DNA from: Vibrio tarriae
Lineage (GTDB): Bacteria > Pseudomonadota > Gammaproteobacteria > Enterobacterales > Vibrionaceae
NCBI RefSeq assembly: GCF_002216685.1
Contig: NZ_CP022353.1
Span: 1,054,001-1,118,000, forward strand
Reading direction: 5' to 3'
Length of the DNA: 64,000 nt
Made by a program: the position numbers and the translations under genes. The notes below the pieces were generated by a model that was not told the origin of the DNA, did no database searches, and worked only from the letters and a program-made list of their open reading frames with translations. Below are positions 40,258 to 49,019 of the stretch, one piece after another (within the stretch, counting starts at the first letter, position 1; each line of letters begins with the position of its first letter).

Positions 40258-41592
40258 ATGGCAAGTGGTTCTAGAGGTCAGTTCACCTCTCGATTTGGAT
40301 TTATTATGGCCGCAGCGGGTTCTGCGGTGGGGCTTGGCAATGTATGGGGCTTCCCAACTCAAGCTGCCAGTAATGGTGGTGCCGTTTTCCTTTTAGTTTA
40401 TCTCTGTATGGTCTTTCTTCTCGCTTACCCGATGTTGGTGGCGGAGTTAACCATTGGGCGTTATGGTCAATCTAACCCGATACGTGCATTTCGCTCTGTT
40501 TGGCTGCAAGGCAAATGGGGTGCGATTTTGCTTGGTGTTATCGGCATGGTCGTGGTGTCACTCATCCTTAGCTTTTACGCCATCGTCGCAGGCTGGCTAG
40601 TGGGCTCCCTGTTTGGTAGTGGCTTAACGCTGATTGGTGCCGACAGTGCAAGTCAGTGGCTCACGTCGTTCAGTACTGAGCGAAATCTCATTTTGATGGT
40701 GTCATTCATGGTATTGACCATGTTTGTGGTGCGTAACGGTGTCGCTAACGGGATTGAAAAATGGTCTACCCGTTTAATGCCACTGCTATTTGTTCTGTTT
40801 GGTTTACTGACGGTATACATCTTCACTCAAGAGGGGGCTCTGGATGGACTCAAAATGTATCTGGTACCAGATTTGAGCCACTTTACGCCTGATGTTGTGG
40901 TTAGCGCGATGGGCCAAGCCTTCTTCTCGCTGTCACTAGGTGTGTGTGTGATGACCACTTATGGCTCCTACCTCAACAAAGAAGCAAATTTGCCGAAAAC
41001 CGCAGCGCAAGTGGCTTTGATTGATACTGGTGTAGCCTTCATTGCTGGCTTGATGGTACTGCCTGCTATGTTTGTTGCGAAACACAACGGTGTGGAGATT
41101 TTCTCTCCATCCGGTGAGTTACTCAATTCTGATACCTTAGTCTTTACCGTGTTACCTGCGATGTTTGACACCATGGGGGCGGTAGGTGCTGTGATTGGTA
41201 TTATCTTCTTCCTTTTGATGATCATTGCCGCATTGACTTCTTCCATTTCTATGTTGGAAGTGCCCGTCGCTTGCGCAGTGGAAGAGTTACAGCAGAAACG
41301 ATCTAGTGCGGTGTTATGGATTGGCGGTTTGGTCACGATCATTTCTGGTGTGATTGTGCTGAATTTTTCCAGCTTGTTTGGTTTAGTGATTAACTTCACC
41401 ACGGTTTACTCGCAACCGATCATCGCACTTTTGATTACCTTGATTGCGGGTTGGATTTGGAATCGTAACCAGATCCTATTGGAGCTGAAACAAGGCTGCC
41501 CTGAAATCGAAAACAGCTTATTTTGGAAAATCTGGCCTTGGTATGTACGCCTAGTGTGTCCTGTACTGATGTTGATGGTATTTTTCGCTTAA
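40258..41592 (+). CDS. sodium-dependent NSS family transporter
   Basis: The 444-residue inner-membrane transporter of the neurotransmitter:sodium symporter family has about 11 to 12 helices. It begins FTSRFGFIMAAAGSAVGLGNVWGFP, the first unwound helix with sodium-binding residues. GGAVFLLVYL and LGVCVMTTYGSYL follow. It probably takes up an amino acid; the substrate cannot be told. ATG 40258 was chosen over 40246 because the family starts here. A strong terminator follows. Confidence 0.9.
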   Translation: MASGSRGQFTSRFGFIMAAAGSAVGLGNVWGFPTQAASNGGAVFLLVYLCMVFLLAYPMLVAELTIGRYGQSNPIRAFRSVWLQGKWGAILLGVIGMVVVSLILSFYAIVAGWLVGSLFGSGLTLIGADSASQWLTSFSTERNLILMVSFMVLTMFVVRNGVANGIEKWSTRLMPLLFVLFGLLTVYIFTQEGALDGLKMYLVPDLSHFTPDVVVSAMGQAFFSLSLGVCVMTTYGSYLNKEANLPKTAAQVALIDTGVAFIAGLMVLPAMFVAKHNGVEIFSPSGELLNSDTLVFTVLPAMFDTMGAVGAVIGIIFFLLMIIAALTSSISMLEVPVACAVEELQQKRSSAVLWIGGLVTIISGVIVLNFSSLFGLVINFTTVYSQPIIALLITLIAGWIWNRNQILLELKQGCPEIENSLFWKIWPWYVRLVCPVLMLMVFFA

Positions 41593-41632
41593 TCGCGGAG
41601 TCATCTGCATAAATTTTTAATAAATACAGTTG

Positions 41633-41668
41633 AAAAGCCGAAACATCACGATGTGTTTCGGCTTTTTT
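41633..41668 (+). terminator. rho-independent terminator after the NSS gene
   Basis: AAAAGCCGAAACA / TGTTTCGGCTTTT is a perfect 13-bp stem followed by TT and AA. It ends both the NSS transporter and, read the other way, the accessory insert. Confidence 0.85.
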
Positions 41669-41784
41669 AATTGCAGGCCGATTATCATTTTTACCGCTGC
41701 TTTAAAAAAAGCATAAAGGGCCGCAACGAGGAAATCTTTAATTTAAACATCGCTCCTTTAGATGTGTTCGCGGGATATGAAATC

Positions 41785-42825
41785 TTAAACCCATACGCCG
41801 ACCGCAAGCTCAGTGGTAAAACCAGGGCCAAAAGCAGAAATTACACCTTTATCTCCTTTTTTTCGTTCAATAAAACTTCTGGAAAGAACATCAAGCACCG
41901 CTACGCTCGAAGTATTACCGGTTAAACGTAAACACTCCCTTGAATGATGCAGATGTGAGGGTGAAAGTTGAAGGCAGCGTTCAACTTCATCTAAGATTCT
42001 ACGCCCTCCTGTGTGAGAGATATAAAAGTCGATTTTATCTAGCCCCCCCAATTCTTGAACAATAAATTTCTCCATCTCAGGTGCGGCCAACTCTACAGAA
42101 TACATAACTTCTTTATCGAGAGAGAAGTGGAACCCTTGATCCGTGATCCCATATTTAATGTAGGACTCTGTATCTTTAATCATAAAACCGTGTTTGGCTA
42201 AGACCTTGAAACCACTGAGGTTATCGTCTCCTCTCATAACAACGCTAGCGACACCATCTCCAAACAAAGCATCAGAGATAAAGTCTTGTAATCGGTCGGC
42301 TTGGCGATGAAAGCAGAGAGAGGATGTTTCGACAGACACAATCAACACATTGTTTTTCTTTGATTGTAGACAGTGTTCATAAGCTCGATTGATAGCAAAT
42401 GCACCACCTACGCACCCCATCTGGGCAATAGGTAACTGAATCGTGTTGCCCCGTAAGTTAAGTTGGTTAATTAAATAGGCGGTTAAGGAGGGCATCATAA
42501 AACCCGTGCATGAAGTGACGATAACCATCGAGATTTCTTCAGGTTGTAATTCGGCATTATTCAGCGCTTTTTTCGCGGCATTAATGGCTAATTTTTTAGA
42601 ATGTTTTTCGTAGAGTTCACCCCGTTGACCAAAGTTATCTAGTTTCATTATTTCATCAAATGGAATTATTGTATGGCGCTTTTCAATCGTCGTATTCTGG
42701 ATCATTTCAAATGCACGATCTCCATGCCGAATATTGGGGTGATATAAGTGAATAAAATTTACTATGTCTTCATTGGTAACTATGTTAATTGGATAAAGTG
42801 ATTCCGGAAGGCAAAGGGTAGGCAT
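41785..42825 (-). CDS. PhlD-like type III polyketide synthase
   Basis: The 346-residue chalcone-synthase-fold enzyme has Cys138 in AQMGCVGGA, His271 in ISHTGGRR and Asn304 in LTGNTSSV, the catalytic triad. SAFGPGFTTELAVG ends the protein. From memory it is strongly like Pseudomonas PhlD (349 residues). Shared parts are the N-terminal TLCLP, the exact MVIVTSCTGFMMPSLTA, LPIAQ-GCV and YIKY, and the C-terminus. PhlD makes phloroglucinol from three malonyl-CoA. The product here is inferred. ATG 42825 has GAGG eight bases upstream. No phlACB-like genes are next to it. It is richer in A and T than its neighbours, so it may be acquired. Confidence 0.88.
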   Translation of the reverse strand: MPTLCLPESLYPINIVTNEDIVNFIHLYHPNIRHGDRAFEMIQNTTIEKRHTIIPFDEIMKLDNFGQRGELYEKHSKKLAINAAKKALNNAELQPEEISMVIVTSCTGFMMPSLTAYLINQLNLRGNTIQLPIAQMGCVGGAFAINRAYEHCLQSKKNNVLIVSVETSSLCFHRQADRLQDFISDALFGDGVASVVMRGDDNLSGFKVLAKHGFMIKDTESYIKYGITDQGFHFSLDKEVMYSVELAAPEMEKFIVQELGGLDKIDFYISHTGGRRILDEVERCLQLSPSHLHHSRECLRLTGNTSSVAVLDVLSRSFIERKKGDKGVISAFGPGFTTELAVGVWV

Positions 42826-42973
42826 AATAATTCCTCTTGGTTGTGTTGAGCTTGTTTATTAAGACCTAAAATTAATAAAAATTCATTCATTATGATTGTG
42901 ATGCTGATTCAAATATTAATAGTATGTCGTTTTTGTATGGATTTTTGTTTTAATTGTCATTTGATGTGTTATT

Positions 42974-42988
42974 AATAAACGGTTTATT
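42974..42988. promoter_or_regulatory. perfect 7-1-7 palindrome in the phlD-like upstream region
   Basis: AATAAAC-G-GTTTATT lies 15 bases upstream of the ORF at 43004 and about 150 bases from the polyketide synthase start. It may be an operator. It differs from the known PhlF site. Confidence 0.35.
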
Positions 42989-43003
42989 GTCATAAGGATT
43001 TTT

Positions 43004-43207
43004 ATGAAAATTAAAAACAATGGTTCAAAGAATATCCTGCAGGCAATGGTAATTTCGATGATCTTCAAGTGGTTGGGGATTGGAGTGAATGTGCAGTCAG
43101 TTGCTCACTCTAATTGTGCAGCCGCCAGTATTCTTGAGACTTTGTTGCGTAATTCGGTTCAAAAACAACCGTACCTATTTTGTATGTTTTTCTTAAAGCA
43201 TACCTAG
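43004..43207 (+). CDS. hypothetical 67-residue ORF with a signal-like N-terminus, probably a gene remnant
   Basis: ATG 43004 follows TAAGGATTTTT, an acceptable ribosome binding site. The product starts MKIKNNGSKNILQ, then a hydrophobic stretch (AMVISMIFKWLGIGVNVQS) and a possible cleavage near AHSNCAAA. This resembles a signal peptide. Downstream on the same strand is the ADP-ribosyltransferase remnant, so it could be the front of the same decayed secreted protein. The tail after residue 45 looks random. Confidence 0.4.
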   Translation: MKIKNNGSKNILQAMVISMIFKWLGIGVNVQSVAHSNCAAASILETLLRNSVQKQPYLFCMFFLKHT

Positions 43208-43399
43208 CCTTGTCAGCTTATTTATGACTTTTATCATTGTGTGAGGTCCACTCACTTGACCAGTGTGATTTCTCAAGCTCAACCGACAACCTAGTAATTA
43301 CTTCGCTCGATGCCTAGTCTTTTCTGAGAGAGAATCGATATTTAGTTCCATTAATCTGCGCAATAAATTTCGTATGAATTATTTATTGAACAATACAGA

Positions 43400-43814
43400 G
43401 CCGAGATGGATTGCTTAATGAGTGATATGGGATGCTTTTATTGGGGAAAGGTGTTTGGCTGATATATTGAAAGAGCAAATGAAAAAATTTCGCTCAGGAG
43501 TAAATGAATTGCCTTGAGATAATGGGAAAGTATATCGAGTAAAAAAGTTAAAGAATGAATCAGTATCTGAATTAAATGTTGGAGATATTGTTTATGGCTC
43601 TGGTTTCATTTTGTTCTCAATAATACAAACGCTGCCAGAGTAATTTCTGAAAATGAAAAATAAGCTTCGTTTGCACAAAAGAAAAAATTGAAATAGAACT
43701 TACACAAGGAGGTAATACGTTGCCATCATGGTTTCCCAAATTTTCGGATGAAGACGAAATGCTAGTGCAGCCGAGGACTTATATGCGAGTGAAAGCGATA
43801 GTCAGTCAGGGTTG
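43400..43814 (+). pseudogene. remnant of an ADP-ribosyltransferase-like gene
   Basis: The sequence is broken by stops and one or more frameshifts. In pieces it reads DILKEQMKKFRSGVNELP (stop) DNGKVYRVKKLKNESVS, then ELNVGDIVYGSGFI. After a shift comes NNTNAARVISENEK, and finally KIEIEL, TQGGNTLPSWF and KFSDEDEMLVQPRTYMRVKAIV. This order (LRS...G-VYR, GDI...SGF, then an E-x-E followed by L-P-T-RVK) is that of R-S-E type ADP-ribosyltransferases (PF03496 class). The catalytic Glu site appears as EDE. It is not expected to give an active protein. Confidence 0.6.
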
Positions 43815-43964
43815 ATTGCTTTAGAAAACGTAACCTCATTATGTGAAGAACAGCATGCTTACAATCTTTTCGCTGCAGAAAGAGAAACTATTGATAGAGT
43901 TGTGCAAGTTAGGCGACATTCTTTCTACGTTAAGTATAATCACGCCGCAAAGTGAGGCGTATTT

Positions 43965-44672
43965 ATGTTTGATATTCTGTTTACCCATCCTGATTTTCTG
44001 CTTATCAATAAACACCCCAATGTATCGGTCCATAAAGATGATGGCGATACCATGCTGCTGCAAGAAGTGGCGATGCAAACAGGGGATGGTCAGCTCTACT
44101 TGGTGCATCGGTTGGATAAGATGACGTCGGGAATTTTGCTGTTGGCAAGAAATGCCGCCGCGGCCAGTGAGCTTTCGCAAGGCTTTGCTAAGCGCAAGGT
44201 TGAAAAATTCTATCTGGCGATTGGCAGTAAAAAGCCGAAGAAAAAACAAGGTTTGATCTGCGGAGATATGGAGCGCTCACGTCGCTCATCATGGAAGCTG
44301 GTGAACTCGCAAGAAAATCCGGCGATCACGCAATTTTTCTCTGCGACCGCAGCACCGGGGGAGCGCTTGTTTTTGTGTAAGCCCCATACCGGAAAAACCC
44401 ACCAAATTCGCGTAGCGTTAAAATCGATAGGTTCTGCGATTGTGGGGGATCCTATTTACAATACGGCGAATGAGTCCGATCGCGGTTATTTGCACGCTTT
44501 TGCCTTGCGTTTTATCTATCAAGGTGAGGTTTACCAATGGCTGTGCGATCCGCGTCAGTTTTCACACTTAGGTCAGAAATGGCACGAAGAAGCGGTGAAT
44601 CAAGGGATTGAAAATTGGCTATCACCTTGGGATCTACCTTGGCCTGCGCTGAAAGTGGGGGCGAAAGAGTAG
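43965..44672 (+). CDS. RluA-family RNA pseudouridine synthase
   Basis: The 235-residue single-domain synthase has no S4 domain. The catalytic motif LVHRLDKMTSGILLLARN holds the active Asp. LFLCKPHTGKTHQIRVALKSIG and IVGDPIYN follow. It modifies uridines in an RNA; the target is unknown (TIGR01621-like). ATG 43965 has GTGAGG about six bases upstream and a TATAAT at 43936-43941. The gene is on the right edge of the accessory insert. Confidence 0.9.
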   Translation: MFDILFTHPDFLLINKHPNVSVHKDDGDTMLLQEVAMQTGDGQLYLVHRLDKMTSGILLLARNAAAASELSQGFAKRKVEKFYLAIGSKKPKKKQGLICGDMERSRRSSWKLVNSQENPAITQFFSATAAPGERLFLCKPHTGKTHQIRVALKSIGSAIVGDPIYNTANESDRGYLHAFALRFIYQGEVYQWLCDPRQFSHLGQKWHEEAVNQGIENWLSPWDLPWPALKVGAKE

Positions 44673-44730
44673 GCGATCGTTCTCATTGTGCCCTCAACGT
44701 GTCGATCAACTCACGGTGAGGGCGCGAACT

Positions 44731-45351
44731 TTACCCTTGTTCGACGTGTTGCAAGGTTTGAAAACCGTAATAGATGCGTGTTGCCGTAGTAAACCAACAG
44801 GCAGCACCAAACAGCCAAGCTAGGGTTGAAAAAGAGTGAGGCAATAAACACATCAACATGAAGCAGGCGATGGTTTCCGTGCCTTCGGTGAGTCCGCTCA
44901 TGTAATACAAGGATTTGTGCTGATACACCGGATTGGTGATGTTACGCTTACTGGCCATGACTGCAAAAGCAAGAAAGCTACTGCCCGTCCCGATAAAGGC
45001 AAAAATCAAGAAAGCACCCGCGACCGCGTTATGTTCTGGGTTCGCGAGGACAAAGCCAAACGGCACTAAAGAGTAGAACAGAAAGTCGAGGCTAATATCG
45101 AGAAATCCTCCCGCATCTGTCAGCCCTTGGCGGCGTGCGAGGGCACCATCCAGTCCATCGCAGAGTCGATTAACCGCAATCAATACCAAGGCGAGCCAGT
45201 ATTGCTGCATAGCAAGCGCAGGTAATGCTAACGCCCCAATCACAAAGCCGAATACCGTGGTTTGATTGGCGGTGACGCCCGCTTCATCCAGCAATCCTGC
45301 GGCTTGATGAAGTGGCCTGCGAATGATTTTTATCGCGTAGCGATCAAGCAT
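44731..45351 (-). CDS. ynjF: YnjF-like CDP-alcohol phosphatidyltransferase
   Basis: The 206-residue membrane protein has the CDP-alcohol signature in CDGLDGALARRQGLTDAGGF followed by LDISLD, i.e. DG-x2-AR-x8-G-x3-D-x3-D. It has several membrane helices. It should join a CDP-activated lipid to an alcohol; the substrate is unknown. Its start overlaps the ynjD-like gene by 22 bases. The order ynjB, C, D, F is that of E. coli, without ynjE. Confidence 0.87.
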   Translation of the reverse strand: MLDRYAIKIIRRPLHQAAGLLDEAGVTANQTTVFGFVIGALALPALAMQQYWLALVLIAVNRLCDGLDGALARRQGLTDAGGFLDISLDFLFYSLVPFGFVLANPEHNAVAGAFLIFAFIGTGSSFLAFAVMASKRNITNPVYQHKSLYYMSGLTEGTETIACFMLMCLLPHSFSTLAWLFGAACWFTTATRIYYGFQTLQHVEQG

Positions 45352-46013
45352 TGTTTACCTCTGTTTGTTGTTTGTTGCTCAATGACTGGCCATTCAATGA
45401 CACGACTTCCCACTGGCACATCCTCATGGTCATGAGTGACCATGAGTGTTGGGATCCCTGCGCTGGTCAGTTGATTGAAAACCCAATCTCGAAATTGGCT
45501 GCGTAAGGCTTTATCTAATTTACTGAAGGGTTCATCCAGCAGAACCAATTTAGGCTCGGCGAGCAGCATGCGCATCAAACTGATCCGTGCCCGTTGGCCA
45601 CCAGAAATCTGCTCGGGAAACGAGCAAGCCAGCTCAGTGAGGGCAATTTTCGTTAAAGCGGCATAAGCGTTTTTCTTACGTTGTTCGCCTTTAATCGAAT
45701 TCGGCAACGCAAACGCTAAGTTTTCCCACACATTGAGGTGTGGAAAAAGCCAATCTTCTTGAAAAAGCATGCCTACTTGGCGTTGATGAGCTGGCAGTGT
45801 ATTGAGTTGCATATCCCCAAGTTTCATCGAACCTTGAAACGTAAAATCCGTGGCGAGATGACCCGCAATCACGCTCAGTAAGGTGGATTTGCCGCAGCCA
45901 CTAGGGCCCATTAGGCTCACAATCTCGCCTTCTGCGATAGTCAAATTAAACTCTGCCAAAAGGCAGTGGCCACCTTGTTTATGGATGGCGAGGTTTTCGA
46001 GAGAAAATATCAT
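45330..46013 (-). CDS. ynjD: YnjD-like ABC transporter ATPase
   Basis: The 227-residue ATPase has Walker A GPSGCGKS, the Q-loop LFQEDWLFPHL, signature ISGGQRARISLMRML, and Walker B LVLLDEPFSKLD. It energises the YnjC permease. ATG 46013 (MIFSLENLAIHKQ) was chosen instead of the frame start at 46094, because the fold starts here. It overlaps the end of ynjC. Confidence 0.9.
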   Translation of the reverse strand: MIFSLENLAIHKQGGHCLLAEFNLTIAEGEIVSLMGPSGCGKSTLLSVIAGHLATDFTFQGSMKLGDMQLNTLPAHQRQVGMLFQEDWLFPHLNVWENLAFALPNSIKGEQRKKNAYAALTKIALTELACSFPEQISGGQRARISLMRMLLAEPKLVLLDEPFSKLDKALRSQFRDWVFNQLTSAGIPTLMVTHDHEDVPVGSRVIEWPVIEQQTTNRGKQCLIATR

Positions 46014-47679
46014 GAAATACCGCTGTAAATTGTGCTGCTCGATGGCGATGAATTTGCATGCGTCCGAGTAACAGAGCAATTGAAAAGAACACAAAAGGCA
46101 GGAGTGCTTGGCAGAGAGCGTAAATTGCCGTCACTCGACGATCGTAACCGCTGGAGAGGGCAACGGCCTCTGTTGTGACTGTGGTTAAGCGTCCGCCACC
46201 GAGCATCAAGGTCGGGAGATACTGCGCCAGACTGACACTGATCCCGACGGCCCACGCATAAAGTAGGGCAGGAAACAGCAGTGGCAGTTTGATTTTCCAG
46301 AAAATTTGCCATTCGCTTTTACCCAAACTGCGCGCAATCTTTGAGAAATTCGAATTGTAGCTTTGCCAAGGGCCACTTAAGGCTAAGTAAACTAAGGGAA
46401 AAGCAAAAAACGTGTGTGCCCATACTACCCACAAGGTATAGGCTTGAGAGGCAATCAGCAGAGTCAAAACTTGGATGCCAAACAGCAAGGAGAGCTGGGG
46501 CAGCAACATAGGTAACGCGATGATGTAAACTGGGATCGCCCGTTGAGTGTGCAATCGATACTCTTGGGCAAGGATGCCCAATAATAGCGCTAAGCTACCG
46601 GAACCAAGGGCAAGCAAAACGCTGGTTTCCATGTTGTGCAGGACATTCGGCCACTCGTCATACCAAAATTGTCCAGTCCATTGTGTCGGTAAAAGATCTG
46701 GAAAACGCCAGCGCTGTGCCAAACTCCAAATCAATGTGAGCGGAATCATGGCTCCTGAAATGGTGAACAACAGCGCAAGTAAGCTTTTGTGAGGCAAATG
46801 AAGGCTATAGCGACCAGAAGATTGCCACGCGCGATAGCCGCGAGTGAATAACCACTCAAACGCAACAATCGCCACTAAAACCATGCTTGCGAGAAGTAAT
46901 AGCACTACCGCACCGGAAGCGGCTCTGGGTAGTAGGTTCAAATTGGGTTCATTAAACCACTGCCAAACTAAGACTGAAAAAGTCGGAGGAGTGTTAGGCC
47001 CTAACACTAAGCTGAAATCGACCACGGAAATGGCGTACGCGGCAACGGCAAACAAGGTAAAGCGGATTTTGCGCAGCCACTGCGGGAAGATAATCTTCCA
47101 CCACATTTGTGACTCAGAATAACCTAGTGAAGCACTGAGCATTTTCATCTTGGTTAAATTCAGTTGCTGTAGAATGGGCAAGCTGATTAATAGGATAAAA
47201 GGCACTTCTTTTAGCGCCAGAGCGATAGTAAGGCCGATGGCGTAAGGGTCGTGCACTAGCCATGTCACATCATGCGAGTTATCACGGAATTCGAACCCGT
47301 GATAGAGCAGACGAGCCAACCAACCGGTCGAGGCAAACAAAAAAGCAAAACCGATCGCGAAGGCCACATGAGGTAAGGCAAGCAGGATAGATAAACTGTT
47401 TTCTATTCGCTTCCAGCGAGGATGAAACCAAAATCGCTGCAAAATGGCGAAGCTAATAAAGAGCGCAAGATAAGTACTGATTAGGGTCGAAGTGACAGAA
47501 AGGAGCAAGGCGTGTTCAACACCTTGCCATTGCCATACTTGGCTAAAGCCTTGCCAAGATAACTGGTGATGCCCAAGTGCAGGCAGATAACCTAAGGCTG
47601 AGATCACTACTCCTGCCAACCCTGGTAAGATCGGCGCTACACAGAGTAAAATTAAACCCCAATAGGCGGTTCTAAGCAT
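45979..47679 (-). CDS. ynjC: YnjC-like ABC transporter permease
   Basis: The 566-residue protein is a fused double permease with about 12 helices. Two EAA-like loops are visible (SASLGYSESQMWWKIIFPQ and ARSLGKSEWQIFWKIKLPL). It resembles E. coli YnjC and ThiP. The substrate is not known. It overlaps ynjD by 35 bases, and its start is 13 bases after the ynjB stop. Confidence 0.9.
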   Translation of the reverse strand: MLRTAYWGLILLCVAPILPGLAGVVISALGYLPALGHHQLSWQGFSQVWQWQGVEHALLLSVTSTLISTYLALFISFAILQRFWFHPRWKRIENSLSILLALPHVAFAIGFAFLFASTGWLARLLYHGFEFRDNSHDVTWLVHDPYAIGLTIALALKEVPFILLISLPILQQLNLTKMKMLSASLGYSESQMWWKIIFPQWLRKIRFTLFAVAAYAISVVDFSLVLGPNTPPTFSVLVWQWFNEPNLNLLPRAASGAVVLLLLASMVLVAIVAFEWLFTRGYRAWQSSGRYSLHLPHKSLLALLFTISGAMIPLTLIWSLAQRWRFPDLLPTQWTGQFWYDEWPNVLHNMETSVLLALGSGSLALLLGILAQEYRLHTQRAIPVYIIALPMLLPQLSLLFGIQVLTLLIASQAYTLWVVWAHTFFAFPLVYLALSGPWQSYNSNFSKIARSLGKSEWQIFWKIKLPLLFPALLYAWAVGISVSLAQYLPTLMLGGGRLTTVTTEAVALSSGYDRRVTAIYALCQALLPFVFFSIALLLGRMQIHRHRAAQFTAVFHDIFSRKPRHP

Positions 47680-47692
47680 GGTTTGACAGCCG

Positions 47693-48841
47693 TTACTTTA
47701 AGCTATTGCCGTAGCGCTTTTGCCATTCTGCTTCGAGCGCACTTTGCCAACTTGGGTGCGGTTCAGCAATCGCAGGAAATAGGATGGTATTTTTGGCACT
47801 GCCTGTCAGAAACTGAGGTTTCAGTACGGAAGGATCGCCCCAAATAGACAAATCCCCTTTGCGAGATTGCGCTTCGTCACTCAGTAGGAAATTAATCGCC
47901 ACTAATGCACCTTCTTTTGCGTTGGCATTCCAAGGAATCGCTAAGAAGTGGATATTGGTTAAAGCGCCATTTTTCATTGCATAGCTTTGCGCAGTTGGTG
48001 CGAGTTTGCCAGTGGCTTGCGCTGAAAATACCGCATTCGGGTTAAACGTGATCGCGAGATCCAATTGACCATCATCCAGTAATTGCATCATCTGGGCAGA
48101 GCCTGCGGGGAACTGTTTGCCTTTGCGCCAAGCCACAGCATGTAACTCTTCCAAGTATTGCCATAGTGGTTGGGTGATCTGTTTAAACGTGGCAGGTTCT
48201 ACGGCTTGATTCAGCTCCGGTGCATACTGAGTGAGTTCGATCAGGGCTGCTTTTAGGAAACTGGTACCATGAAACTCAGGGGGCTGTGGGTAGCTAATGC
48301 GGTTTGGAAAAGCCTTCGCATAGCTGAGCAGCTCAGCAAATGACTCTGGAGGATTGTTCACTTGCTGCTTATCATGAATAAACACCAATTGTCCGACGCC
48401 CCATGGTGCTTCTAGGCCTTCTGTGGGCTCTGAGAAATCGCTGTTAACGGGTAAGCTTTTGTCGACTTTTTGCCAGTGAGGTAAATCCTCGACAAATGGC
48501 CCGTAGAGTAGCTGATTACTTTTCATCGATTTGAAGTTTTCACCGTTAATCCAAACCAAATCGACACTGCCTTGCTCATTTTTTCCTGCCGCTTTTTCTG
48601 CGATCAAACGGGTAGTCGTTTCGGCGATATCCGTTACTTTCACATGCTGCAAGGTGACGCCATAGCGGGATTTGAGTAGGTCAGCAGACCAACGCAAGTA
48701 GCTGTTAATCTCTTGGCTGCCACCCCAAGCATGGAAATAAACCGTTTGTCCACGGGCTTTCTCGGTAATCTCTTCCCATGATTGTGCAGAAACGCTAAAT
48801 GTGAGGGCGCAGGTCGTGAGAAAAGTCAGCATTTTTTTCAT
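47693..48841 (-). CDS. ynjB: YnjB-like ABC substrate-binding protein
   Basis: The 382-residue periplasmic binding protein has a signal peptide (KKMLTFLTTCALTFSVSAQS). It goes on VYFHAWGGSQEINSYLRW, VDLVWINGENFKSM and GVGQLVFIHDKQQV, as in E. coli YnjB. No lipobox is seen. It delivers an unknown ligand to YnjCD. It is first in the ynjBCDF operon; no good promoter was assigned. Confidence 0.9.
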   Translation of the reverse strand: MKKMLTFLTTCALTFSVSAQSWEEITEKARGQTVYFHAWGGSQEINSYLRWSADLLKSRYGVTLQHVKVTDIAETTTRLIAEKAAGKNEQGSVDLVWINGENFKSMKSNQLLYGPFVEDLPHWQKVDKSLPVNSDFSEPTEGLEAPWGVGQLVFIHDKQQVNNPPESFAELLSYAKAFPNRISYPQPPEFHGTSFLKAALIELTQYAPELNQAVEPATFKQITQPLWQYLEELHAVAWRKGKQFPAGSAQMMQLLDDGQLDLAITFNPNAVFSAQATGKLAPTAQSYAMKNGALTNIHFLAIPWNANAKEGALVAINFLLSDEAQSRKGDLSIWGDPSVLKPQFLTGSAKNTILFPAIAEPHPSWQSALEAEWQKRYGNSLK

Positions 48842-48963
48842 GAATTGTCCTTAATAATTCAATTTTATTGTGTATCTAGACCGAAGATTGGTTCCTTGTC
48901 TTTCATTATGAAGGAAAAAAATCAAAATGCTTGGTTTGCTTGCGTTAAGTGCGGGAAAAGGAA

Positions 48964-48990
48964 ATAAAAAAGGCAGCCTGATGAGCTGCC
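48964..48990 (-). terminator. rho-independent terminator of hslJ
   Basis: Read on the minus strand, GGCAGC-TCATCAG-GCTGCC is followed by six T. Confidence 0.8.
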
Positions 48991-49019
48991 GTTACACTTA
49001 ATATTTGCCTAAGAGCGGG

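Noticed and set aside
43815..43964. open frame running up to the pseudouridine synthase start
   Set aside because: It is short, without start or family features, and contains the promoter of the next gene; kept only as intergenic sequence.
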